NCBI GenBank assembly: GCA_003486725.1
Contig: DNGD01000030.1
Coordinates: 1 to 6,355 of the forward strand
Reading direction: 5' to 3'
Source: Rhodospirillaceae bacterium
GTDB lineage: Bacteria; Pseudomonadota; Alphaproteobacteria; UBA9219
DNA length: 6,355 bases
The translations under genes were made by a program, and so were the position numbers. This document shows, in pieces, positions 1 to 4,744 of this stretch; within the stretch, counting starts at the first letter, position 1; each line of letters begins with the position of its first letter. The notes under the pieces are model-generated. The model worked only from the letters and a program-made list of their open reading frames with translations. It searched no databases and was not told the DNA's origin.

Positions 1-624
1 GTGCCCCTGCACGGCGAGATATACCCCGTGATCGAGAAATGGGGCGATACGCCTCTGGCGCGGATCGATCGCGCCGCGATCCCGTGGTTCGGCTGCAAGG
101 GCTTTGGCGTGCATGCGAACGGGTTTGTGCGCAAGGCGGACGGAATCCATCTGTGGGTCGCGAAGCGCGCGCTGGATCGCCGCATCGATCCGGGCAAGCT
201 GGACAACATGATCGGCGGCGGGTTGCCGATGGGCTTCACGGTCGAGGAAAACCTCGCCAAGGAAGCCTATGAGGAGGCGGGGCTGGACGCGGCGATTATC
301 GCGCGCGCCGTGCCCGTGGGCGTGTTGTCCTATCAGTTGGAAAAGATGAAGGGCCTACGCAACGATTGTCTGTTCGTGTTCGATCTGGAAATGCCGGAAG
401 GCGTCGTGCCCGCCAACACAGACGGCGAGGTGGAAAGCTTCACCTTGATGCAAGCCGCCGAGGTGATGCAGATCGTGCGCGAGACCGACCGCTTCAAGTT
501 CAACTGCAATCTGGTGATGATCGACTTTTTCCTGCGGCACAATTTGATCGCTGTCGATGATCCCGAATATGCGTCGTTGCAAGAAGAGATGAACGGTGTT
601 CGGGGTCGGGTTCCTTTCCGATAA
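1..624 (+). CDS. Nudix hydrolase, DUF4743 / thiamine pyrophosphokinase-associated type (5' truncated)
   Basis: Cytosolic Nudix-fold enzyme expected to hydrolyse a nucleoside- or thiamine-diphosphate-type substrate. The Nudix box spans visible residues 73-95: G73, K87, E88, E91, E92 and G94 fit the pattern, but F79 stands where the canonical box has its first Glu and K87 replaces Arg. The GGGLPMGF form, the preceding GVHANGFVR and LWVAKR segments and P64-GKLDN are typical of the DUF4743/Tnr3-like subfamily. Downstream, DGEVESF (about residues 141-147) and FKFNCNLVMIDFFLRHNLI also match that family. Members are usually about 280-300 residues with an N-terminal DUF4743 domain, and only 207 residues are visible here. 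The GTG at base 1 is therefore probably an internal Val codon, with the start upstream of the window. The tail after about residue 190 is not conserved. By homology it may act on damaged thiamine diphosphate; the substrate is inferred. The gene is convergent with the glycosyltransferase gene. Confidence 0.9.
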   Translation: MPLHGEIYPVIEKWGDTPLARIDRAAIPWFGCKGFGVHANGFVRKADGIHLWVAKRALDRRIDPGKLDNMIGGGLPMGFTVEENLAKEAYEEAGLDAAIIARAVPVGVLSYQLEKMKGLRNDCLFVFDLEMPEGVVPANTDGEVESFTLMQAAEVMQIVRETDRFKFNCNLVMIDFFLRHNLIAVDDPEYASLQEEMNGVRGRVPFR

Positions 625-629
625 ATTAT

Positions 630-767
630 CGTCATTGCGAGGAGCGTAGCGACGTGGCAATCCAGCTGCGCTGCGTCTGCAGCGCAGAAGACTCATATGC
701 CGCGCAGACGCGCGGCGCTGGATTGCCGCGCTCCCACGCGCTTCGCGCGTGTCCGCTCGCAATGACG
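630..767. repeat. Multi-hairpin palindromic repeat between convergent genes
   Basis: The outer arms are CGTCATTGCGA (630-640) and its exact reverse complement TCGCAATGACG (757-767). A second pair, GGCAATCCAGC (656-666) and GCTGGATTGCC (717-727), is also exact over 11 bp. Between them are two perfect hairpins, 666-674/679-687 (loop GTCT) and 699-705/710-716 (loop AGAC). A third, 736-741/745-750, lies in the right flank. The sequence resembles the dispersed CGTCATTGCGAG...GCAATCCAG palindromes seen in many bacterial genomes. It lies 6 bp after the Nudix stop and 7 bp before the glycosyltransferase stop, so both transcripts would fold here. There is no clear T-run, so I do not call it a rho-independent terminator. 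Confidence 0.85.
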
Positions 768-773
768 GGAACG

Positions 774-1526
774 TTAAACGAACTTCATCGAATCCGCGGG
801 GTTGCCTTCGAACTGGAAGTTGCCGACGTGGGTAAGCTTGGTTTCGCGGTCCAGCCAGATTTTTCCGCCGAGCTGCCGCCAACGACGGCAGAAGGTGAAG
901 TCTTCGCTTAGATATGTGCCTGTGTCGGGATCGATGATGCAATCGAATAGATTATAATTGTTCTGACTTGGATTCTTCGGGATGGGATAGGTCTGCGCCA
1001 TCTTGTATTTCGTCTCGGGATAAGCGGCGACCATTTTCTCGGCGGCGCTGCGCTTAATTAGCATAAAGCCTGTGCCCGCATAGCTGCCCGTCACGAAGCC
1101 GTCTTTTTCTTCCAGCTCGTCGCCTTTGCACGGGATGCCCACGTAATTCAATCCCGTGTGCGGCAATTCTTCTTCGGAGGCGGTGGCGGCATGCTTGGCG
1201 ACTTGAGGCCAGTGCACGACCTTCAGCGGATACATGCCCGCGACGACTTCTTGATCCCTGTCGAGCAGACGGCCAATCGCCTCAGGATCAAAACCGATAT
1301 CGGCATCGATGAAAAAAAGATGGGTGAGACCCGGCGTGTCCAGAAATTTCGCCATCAGCGTGTTGCGCGCGCGCGGCACCAGTGAATCGTGCGCCAGCAG
1401 CCCCAGCGTGAACATGATGTTCCGGCTCGCGCCATAGGCCATCATCTTCAACACGGATTGCATGTAAACATGGGTGACCATGCCACCGTAACAGGGCGTG
1501 CCGATCAGAACATTGGTGAACTGCAT
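774..1526 (-). CDS. Small glycosyltransferase, GT-A fold / GT2-like
   Basis: A 250-residue protein with no signal peptide or membrane segment, probably cytosolic. It opens with a beta strand and nucleotide-binding-like loop, VLIGTPCYGG (residues 6-15). A hydrophobic strand, LFFIDADIGF (70-79), then carries D74-A-D76, the DxD-type motif expected to bind the metal and sugar nucleotide. Near the C-terminus, LSEDFTFCRRW (206-216) has the E-D pair and downstream W of the GT2 acceptor/catalytic-base region. H233 in the THVG motif could be a metal ligand, as in many GT-A enzymes. Similar short proteins occur in proteobacterial and phage genomes; donor and acceptor are unknown. The ATG at 1526 was chosen because AAAGGA lies about 8 nt upstream and homology-like sequence begins there. 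The frame stays open to 1670, but that stretch crosses a repeat and looks non-coding. It is a solo gene, with no neighbouring polysaccharide genes. Coding is near certain; the function is moderately certain. Confidence 0.85.
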   Translation of the reverse strand: MQFTNVLIGTPCYGGMVTHVYMQSVLKMMAYGASRNIMFTLGLLAHDSLVPRARNTLMAKFLDTPGLTHLFFIDADIGFDPEAIGRLLDRDQEVVAGMYPLKVVHWPQVAKHAATASEEELPHTGLNYVGIPCKGDELEEKDGFVTGSYAGTGFMLIKRSAAEKMVAAYPETKYKMAQTYPIPKNPSQNNYNLFDCIIDPDTGTYLSEDFTFCRRWRQLGGKIWLDRETKLTHVGNFQFEGNPADSMKFV

Positions 1527-1564
1527 GGGGGATTTCCTTTGAAGTGATTCACATTGCCGCAAGA

Positions 1565-1637
1565 TTAAGGGAAACGTAACCGGATTCAAAGGATTTGCTA
1601 ACCATAATCGAAGAATTTGGTAACTTTTTGTAAAAAG
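1565..1637. repeat. 73-bp direct repeat, copy 1
   Basis: Runs from TTAAGGGAAACG to TTTTTGTAAAAAG. It matches 1738-1810 at 71 of 73 positions; the differences are A1613 versus G1786 and T1631 versus C1804. Inside the unit, GGATTTGCTAAC is followed about 22 bp later by a near-copy, GAATTTGGTAAC. It lies 39 bp upstream of the glycosyltransferase start codon, so it could carry that gene's promoter. Confidence 0.95.
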
Positions 1638-1645
1638 AAAACGGG

Positions 1646-1688
1646 ATCCCCGCTGGAGCCTGCCCCGCACTTGCTGCGGGGCGGGGAT
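1646..1688. repeat. GC-rich palindrome between the two 73-bp copies
   Basis: Outer arms ATCCCC (1646-1651) and GGGGAT (1683-1688) enclose a perfect 8-bp hairpin, GCCCCGCA (1662-1669) and TGCGGGGC (1675-1682), with a 5-nt loop. The right side continues as GATGACGGGA, the same ending as in the repeats at 630-767 and 2984-3136 (AATGACGGGA and GATGACGG). It looks like a short or decayed member of a dispersed palindromic family. Neither strand has a T-run next to it. Confidence 0.75.
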
Positions 1689-1737
1689 GACGGGAAGGAA
1701 GAGTGTAGAAGGACAGAAAAGTTATGCGCGGGATCAG

Positions 1738-1810
1738 TTAAGGGAAACGTAACCGGATTCAAAGGATTTGCTAACCATAATCGAAGGATTTGGTAACTTT
1801 TTGCAAAAAG
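1738..1810. repeat. 73-bp direct repeat, copy 2
   Basis: Near-identical to 1565-1637 at a period of 173 bp. In this copy the end of the unit forms part of a perfect 18-bp palindrome, AACTTTTTGCAAAAAGTT (1795-1812). That sequence merges into the minus-strand terminator of the 79-residue gene. This copy may be the original and copy 1 the duplicate, because here the unit joins a functional element. Confidence 0.95.
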
Positions 1811-1836
1811 TTGAGGGCCCGCTTTCGCGGGCCCTC
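1795..1836 (-). terminator. Rho-independent terminator of the 79-residue gene
   Basis: A perfect 10-bp GC-rich stem, GAGGGCCCGC (1813-1822) with GCGGGCCCTC (1827-1836), and a 4-nt loop. On the minus strand it is followed at once by AACTTTTTG, a five-T tract. It begins 46 bp after the stop codon of the gene at 1883-2122. On the plus strand no T-run follows, so it works in one direction. Confidence 0.85.
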
Positions 1837-1882
1837 TGTTGTGGCTGCCGAAATGGCAACCGAAACTTGTGAGGAGGCCGGT

Positions 1883-2122
1883 TTAAACCGCGCGCTGATG
1901 CGCTGGCAGGGTCAAGCCTACCTCGTGCGCTGCACGGACAATACGTTCGCCAATGCTGCCCACGCGGGCGGCGGCGGCGGCGTAGCTGCCGGACTGACGA
2001 CGGATGGCGGCTAGTGTCTTGTCAAGCGCAACCAGATTGGTCTGGTTGGTCATCGCGATGAGGCGTTCCAGCGTTTCATCGGCTGACGGAGCAAGATACT
2101 GATAGTCGAATTCCTGTGCCAT
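1883..2122 (-). CDS. Hypothetical protein, 79 residues, helical
   Basis: I do not recognise this protein. It has no membrane segment, signal peptide or cysteine, and would be cytosolic. After a short acidic/aromatic N-terminus (EFDYQYL), residues about 15-70 look helical and amphipathic. They include an Ala run (AAAAAR near residue 50) and an ERIVRAAHEVG segment. Such a pattern suits a small helical bundle or oligomer, but no function follows from it. The ATG at 2122 was chosen because AAGAGAAG lies just upstream. The frame extends to a TTG at 2206, but the extra 28 residues are Lys/Arg/Pro-rich and come from a locally repetitive leader, so I treat them as untranslated. A strong terminator downstream and an AT-rich promoter region upstream support a real monocistronic gene. 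It is divergent from the flgC-like gene. Confidence 0.6.
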   Translation of the reverse strand: MAQEFDYQYLAPSADETLERLIAMTNQTNLVALDKTLAAIRRQSGSYAAAAARVGSIGERIVRAAHEVGLTLPAHQRAV

Positions 2123-2224
2123 GATACTTCTCTTTGGTTCGAGTTTGCCGCTTCGATTTCTCTTTGGCGGCGATGGTTCGGTTCGTGACTTCTCTTGTTT
2201 GATCAAAGATTCTTTTTCATCCTT

Positions 2225-2254
2225 GATATATTCACCTTACCGCCGATTGCTGAA
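2225..2254 (-). promoter_or_regulatory. Possible sigma-70 promoter of the 79-residue gene
   Basis: Read on the minus strand, TTCAGC (2254-2249) and TATATC (2230-2225) are separated by 18 bp in an AT-rich gap. The -10 is reasonable and the -35 poor. It would give a leader of roughly 95 nt. Confidence 0.25.
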
Positions 2255-2333
2255 TCTGGAGTTAATAGGAAGAACTTTTTTCAAAAATAAATACGATTTT
2301 TTGGCTGAAAACTTAGGGTTTTCGTAGGTTTTA

Positions 2334-2365
2334 TTGAGAAACTATTAACCGTAATCGTGTATAAT
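2334..2365 (+). promoter_or_regulatory. Promoter of the flgC-like gene with CtrA-like half-site
   Basis: A perfect TATAAT lies at 2360-2365, about 50 bp before the start codon. TTGAGA (2334-2339) is a possible -35 but the 20-bp spacing is long. Between them, ATTAACC (2344-2350) resembles a half-site of the alphaproteobacterial cell-cycle regulator CtrA (TTAA-N7-TTAAC), but there is no second half at N7. Activator-assisted transcription would explain a good -10 with a badly spaced -35; that is inference. I see no sigma-28 or sigma-54 promoter pattern. Confidence 0.5.
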
Positions 2366-2414
2366 TCGTAAAGTTAGAAAAAGTGAGTCGTCGTTTTTTA
2401 TAAGGAAAACAGGC

Positions 2415-2825
2415 ATGTCTAGCGTTTTCAGCACAGCGGTATCGGGAATGAATGCAGCGATCGCGCGTTTAAGCAATGCCGCGACGAATATAGTTAATGC
2501 TTCGTCAACAGGGCGTTTGCCCGCAGCGCCTGCAGAAAACGCGACATCGTATCAACCCACCGATGTGATCACGTTATCAAATGATGTCGGCGACAATCAT
2601 TTAGGCGTGCGCACGCAAACTGTCGCGCGTGAAAATCCGTATATCGTTATGCGCGATGAGCGCAGTCCTTACGCGAATGAAGAGGGATTGATCGCCGCAC
2701 CGAATGTGGATTTGGTTGAAGAGATTGTCGACACGATGATGGCCGAATTATCCTTCAAAGCGAATGCAAAAGTAATCGCGACGGAAAAGAGACTTGAAGA
2801 ATCGCTGCTCGACACAATCGCGTAG
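2415..2825 (+). CDS. flgC: FlgC-like flagellar basal-body rod protein (orphan gene)
   Basis: A 136-residue protein of the flagellar rod/hook family, close to the usual 134-150 residues of FlgC. The N-terminal helix, AVSGMNAAIARLSNAATNIVNASSTG (residues 8-33), follows the family pattern of a Ser-Gly-Met turn, a heptad-like helix and Asn-Ile-x-Asn. The C-terminal helix begins PNVDLVEEIVDTM (96-108) and continues MAELSFKANAKVIATEK. This corresponds to the PNVN.V.EMVDM..A.R.YEANV signature of FlgC, preceded by SPYANEEGLIAAPNV. FlgC normally forms part of the proximal rod in the periplasm and is exported by the flagellar type III apparatus without a cleaved signal. TAAGGAAA, about 8 nt upstream, sets the ATG. 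No flgB, fliE or other flagellar gene is adjacent, and its base composition is more AT-rich than its neighbours. It may be a second copy or a repurposed rod protein. The family is confident; the exact role is less so. Confidence 0.85.
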   Translation: MSSVFSTAVSGMNAAIARLSNAATNIVNASSTGRLPAAPAENATSYQPTDVITLSNDVGDNHLGVRTQTVARENPYIVMRDERSPYANEEGLIAAPNVDLVEEIVDTMMAELSFKANAKVIATEKRLEESLLDTIA

Positions 2826-2967
2826 AACCTATTTATAATCTCGCCTCGGCTTTGGCTTTTTGCCCGTTTTCTGCGATCCGCTGCGCACGTACTTAAACGT
2901 ACGCTGCGCTGCGATCCTCGAAACCGAACAAAAATCCTGTGCCGATCCGAGATTCTAAACAGGTTCT
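2824..2967. repeat. 144-bp imperfect palindromic element overlapping the flgC-like stop
   Basis: The left end GAACCTATTTATAATCTCG (2825-2843) and the reverse complement of 2948-2966 match at 17 of 19 positions. The inner arms CGTAC (2888-2892) and GTACG (2899-2903) share the same centre, near 2895.5. Further co-centred matches run between these pairs (28 of 49 positions). The single shared centre shows one folded element rather than chance hairpins. Its first bases are the AG of the flgC-like stop codon. Confidence 0.8.
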
Positions 2968-3209
2968 CGATGCCGGCATGCAAGATGCGGGATCTCGAGA
3001 TCGTTATATACGATCATTCTCGTCATCCCGTTCTTTCTCAACCCGCTCGAGATCCCGCATCAGCACGTCGTGCCCCCTCTTTTCGCGCGCCGCAAGCGCG
3101 GCGCGACGAGGGCACGCCGTTTGTGCGGGATGACGGATATACGGGAAGACGAATAGTGATGGTGATGGGGGCTGATAAGCACGCGGTTCGCATGCTTGCT
3201 GTTGAGCGC
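2826..3209. other. Non-coding gap filled mostly by palindromes
   Basis: This 384-bp gap between convergent genes (flgC-like and the membrane miniprotein) is occupied by the two palindromic elements listed separately. After them, 3137-3209 holds nothing I recognise. Open frames through it are by-products of the repeats, low in complexity and without a ribosome binding site. Confidence 0.7.
2984..3136. repeat. Nested palindromic element with perfect 16-bp arms
   Basis: GATGCGGGATCTCGAG (2984-2999) and CTCGAGATCCCGCATC (3046-3061) are perfect complements. A hairpin ATCGT-TATAT-ACGAT (3000-3014) sits at the start of their loop. Overlapping this, CGTCATCCCG (3021-3030) pairs exactly with CGGGATGACG (3126-3135). 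That second structure contains the GC hairpin CGCGCCGC (3086-3093) with GCGGCGCG (3098-3105). The two structures interlock, so one repeat may have inserted into another. Confidence 0.8.
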
Positions 3210-3413
3210 CTATTCTTTATGGCAGGAGCCGAATTGCGTCAGCGACGGTGTGCGTCCGACCGTTTTGCAAACCCACTTCTTTTCGGGTTTGGCGTGCAGC
3301 ACCATAAAAACAATTCCAAAGAGAACGACGAGAATAAAAATCCAGCCCAAAAGAAGGGCTGGCCATTCCGACTCTGTCTGTTTCCGTTTTTTCTTGGGAG
3401 GCTGTGGTGTCAT
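3210..3413 (-). CDS. Single-pass membrane miniprotein with two C-terminal cysteines
   Basis: A 67-residue protein of unknown function. The N-terminus is very basic (KKKRK, residues 7-11) and is followed by one membrane segment at about 17-39 (WPALLLGWIFILVVLFGIVFMVL). A 28-residue tail then carries C49 and C64. By the positive-inside rule the tail would face the periplasm, where the two Cys could form a disulfide; that is inference. The ATG at 3413 was chosen although no clear ribosome binding site precedes it. A TTG at 3449 in the same frame would add 12 residues but lies inside the terminator stem-loop. It follows ptsN on the same strand, with a terminator between, so separate transcription or read-through is possible. 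The clear basic-hydrophobic-polar architecture argues for a real gene; the missing ribosome binding site argues against. Confidence 0.55.
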   Translation of the reverse strand: MTPQPPKKKRKQTESEWPALLLGWIFILVVLFGIVFMVLHAKPEKKWVCKTVGRTPSLTQFGSCHKE

Positions 3414-3427
3414 GACGCTATGTGGCC

Positions 3428-3486
3428 AAAAACGCCCCCCCTCTGTCAAGCCTTAATCACGGACGAGAGGGGCGGGGCGTGTTTTT
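3428..3486. terminator. Bidirectional terminator after ptsN
   Basis: Arms ACGCCCCCCCTC (3432-3443) and GAGGGGCGGGGCGT (3467-3480) pair with a small bulge around a loop of about 23 nt. On the minus strand five Ts follow (3432-3428), ending the ptsN transcript. On the plus strand GTTTTT (3481-3486) follows, so it can also stop transcripts from the flgC-like side. The long loop makes it less than ideal. Confidence 0.65.
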
Positions 3487-3962
3487 CAGGCGGCTTCGGC
3501 GAGTGAGGCCTTGTTGAGCAAGGCGTTTATGGCTGCTGCGTCTTTGGCGCTACGCAACTGATCGCACAAAGCCGTGTTACGCAGGGCGCGGGAGACCGCG
3601 GCCAGCGCGTGCAGATGATCGGCGCCGGCGGATTCCGGTGCCAAGAGCAGGAAGACGAGATCAACAGGGCGTCCATCCACGGAATCAAAGTCGATGGGGC
3701 TTGCCAGACGGGCGAAGAAGCCCCGCACCGTCTCTAGACCGGCCACGCGCCCGTGCGGGATGGCGATGCCTTGGCCGACGCCTGTCGTGCCTAGTTTCTC
3801 GCGTTCCCACAGAACATCGAACAGAACATGTTCTTCAACGCCCCACTGTGCCGAAGCATGGCGGGACAGCGTCTGGATCAGCTGTTTTTTGTCTGTCGCC
3901 TCGAGTCCGGCCATAACGGCATCGGAGCCGAGTAAATCACAAAGCGACACGGGTTTGTTCAT
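3486..3962 (-). CDS. ptsN: Nitrogen-PTS EIIA component PtsN (EIIA-Ntr)
   Basis: A cytosolic phosphocarrier of the nitrogen phosphotransferase system. It takes phosphate from NPr (PtsO) and regulates partners such as potassium transport, sensor kinases or stringent-response enzymes, depending on the organism. The 158-residue length is standard for the PTS EIIA type 2 domain. H70 in GIAIPHGR (65-72) is the phosphorylated His, equivalent to the active His of E. coli PtsN. LVFLLLAPESAGADHLHALAAVSRAL is the conserved core strand and helix region with its second His. The ATG at 3962 has AAAGGCG about 8 nt upstream. It starts 13 bp after the hpf stop, so hpf-ptsN form one operon, as in many proteobacteria downstream of rpoN. 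A bidirectional terminator follows. Confidence 0.96.
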   Translation of the reverse strand: MNKPVSLCDLLGSDAVMAGLEATDKKQLIQTLSRHASAQWGVEEHVLFDVLWEREKLGTTGVGQGIAIPHGRVAGLETVRGFFARLASPIDFDSVDGRPVDLVFLLLAPESAGADHLHALAAVSRALRNTALCDQLRSAKDAAAINALLNKASLAEAA

Positions 3963-3975
3963 GGTCAGTGCGCCT

Positions 3976-4551
3976 TTACGCTTTCGCGATGTCGGATGGA
4001 TCGACCCAACCGATATTGTTATCGGCGCGACGATAGATCATGTTCAGACCGCCATGGGCCTTGTTGCGGAACATCAAGGCGGGCAGATCGCCGAAGTCGA
4101 GACGCATAACGGCCTGACTGACGGTCAACGTTTCGATCGGCGTGGTCATTTCCGCGACGACCAGCGGATGGTCGTTTCCGACTTCGGCTTCGTCGGCTTG
4201 CTCGGCGTTCAAGACGAACGCGTGCGCAATGACGGCCTCGGCAGCCTGTGGTTCTTGATGATGTTTCTTCAAGCGGTTCTTGTGACGGCGCAGACGCTCG
4301 GCCATACGCTCGGCGGCTTGATCAAAGGCGGGATAGGGCTCAACCGCGCTCGCATTGCTTTGCAGGACAATCCCGCGGCCTGCGTGAACGGTGATGTCGG
4401 CGCGGAACATGTGCGCCTCGCGCGAGAACGTGACCTGCGCATCCAGCGATTCGCTGAAGAACTTGCCAACGATTTCGCTGAGTTGCGTTTGAACGTGCTG
4501 GCGTAGAGCGTCGCCAACGTCGATTTGCTTGCCTTTAACGGAAAGTTGCAT
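3976..4551 (-). CDS. hpf: Ribosome hibernation promoting factor, long form
   Basis: A cytosolic factor that binds the decoding region of the 30S subunit and drives 70S/100S inactivation in stationary phase or starvation. At 191 residues this is the long form. The N-terminal RaiA/YfiA-type domain covers about residues 1-98 (MQLSVKGKQIDVGDALRQHV start, basic RRHKNRLKKHH end). A variable linker follows, then the C-terminal dimerisation domain from about 129 to 186 (PLVVAEM, LTVSQAVMRLDF, ALMFRNKAHGGLNMIYRR, NIGWVDP). In long HPFs this domain joins two 70S ribosomes without a separate RMF. The start ATG has only TAGG about 6 nt upstream, a weak site that may limit basal translation. A 193-bp gap to mscL contains a candidate promoter and a pair of 10-bp direct repeats, so independent regulation is likely. 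Confidence 0.96.
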   Translation of the reverse strand: MQLSVKGKQIDVGDALRQHVQTQLSEIVGKFFSESLDAQVTFSREAHMFRADITVHAGRGIVLQSNASAVEPYPAFDQAAERMAERLRRHKNRLKKHHQEPQAAEAVIAHAFVLNAEQADEAEVGNDHPLVVAEMTTPIETLTVSQAVMRLDFGDLPALMFRNKAHGGLNMIYRRADNNIGWVDPSDIAKA

Positions 4552-4567
4552 GGAAAACCTAAAAAAG

Positions 4568-4599
4568 TTGATCGTTACGAAAAGACCCTTTGATCGTTA
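4568..4599. promoter_or_regulatory. Paired 10-bp direct repeats before hpf (possible operator)
   Basis: TTGATCGTTA occurs at 4568-4577 and again at 4590-4599, exactly 22 bp apart, about two DNA turns. On the hpf coding strand it reads TAACGATCAA twice, about 17-48 bp before the start codon. Two identical sites on one DNA face suit a dimeric regulator, or an RNA-level element in the leader. The regulator is unknown. Confidence 0.45.
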
Positions 4600-4671
4600 G
4601 TCCCTCCAAGAAAAGGCGAGAGACTGGGGTCGAACAATGCCTTGGCGGATAAAGCCAGAGGCAGGGATGCC

Positions 4672-4699
4672 AAGATAGCCTTCCCGCGCAAGGAGTCAA
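4672..4699 (-). promoter_or_regulatory. Candidate sigma-70 promoter for hpf-ptsN
   Basis: Read on the minus strand, TTGACT (4699-4694) and TATCTT (4677-4672) are 16 bp apart. A start near 4665 would give a leader of about 115 nt containing the paired 10-bp repeats. A 7-of-8-bp hairpin (4700-4707/4715-4722) just upstream lacks a T-run and might weakly end mscL transcripts. Confidence 0.5.
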
Positions 4700-4744
4700 G
4701 CGTGGCGACTCGCCCGCCGCGCTCCCCTTGATTTATCTTGACAT

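Larger units (their letters stand above)
1527..1882. other. Non-coding gap with duplicated segment, palindrome and terminator
   Basis: This 356-bp gap lies upstream of the glycosyltransferase and downstream of the 79-residue gene, both on the minus strand. It holds two copies of a 73-bp sequence, a GC-rich palindrome between them, and the terminator of the upstream gene, each listed separately. Open frames crossing it run through repeats and have no protein-like composition. The glycosyltransferase promoter must lie here. No convincing -35/-10 pair is visible; the best minus-strand candidate, TTGAAT with TAATCT about 16 bp downstream, lies at the 3' end of copy 1 in that orientation and is weak. 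Confidence 0.6.

Noticed and set aside
355..942. 195-codon minus-strand open frame
   Set aside because: Antisense to the Nudix gene and running through the hairpin repeat; its His/Arg-rich composition is not protein-like.
1527..1670. N-terminal extension of the glycosyltransferase
   Set aside because: The in-frame extension passes through the 73-bp repeat and into the GC palindrome. A good ribosome binding site precedes the ATG at 1526, where the conserved fold begins.
2669..2983. 104-codon minus-strand open frame opposite the end of the flgC-like gene
   Set aside because: It overlaps a recognisable FlgC C-terminus on the other strand and depends on the palindrome for its 5' part.
630..3136. 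CRISPR array
   Set aside because: The repeats are palindromes of different sequence at irregular spacing, with no unit repeated three or more times and no cas genes.
3444..3449. TTGACA on the minus strand as a -35 box for the membrane miniprotein
   Set aside because: It lies in the loop of the ptsN terminator, and no acceptable -10 follows at 16-19 bp.
2970..3506. 178-codon plus-strand open frame
   Set aside because: It crosses the palindromic element, the antisense of the membrane miniprotein and the terminator. Its composition is Arg/Pro-rich and low in complexity, and no ribosome binding site precedes it.
3694..4506. 270-codon plus-strand open frame antisense to hpf and ptsN
   Set aside because: hpf and ptsN are unmistakable on the minus strand; this is a mirror frame in GC-rich coding DNA.
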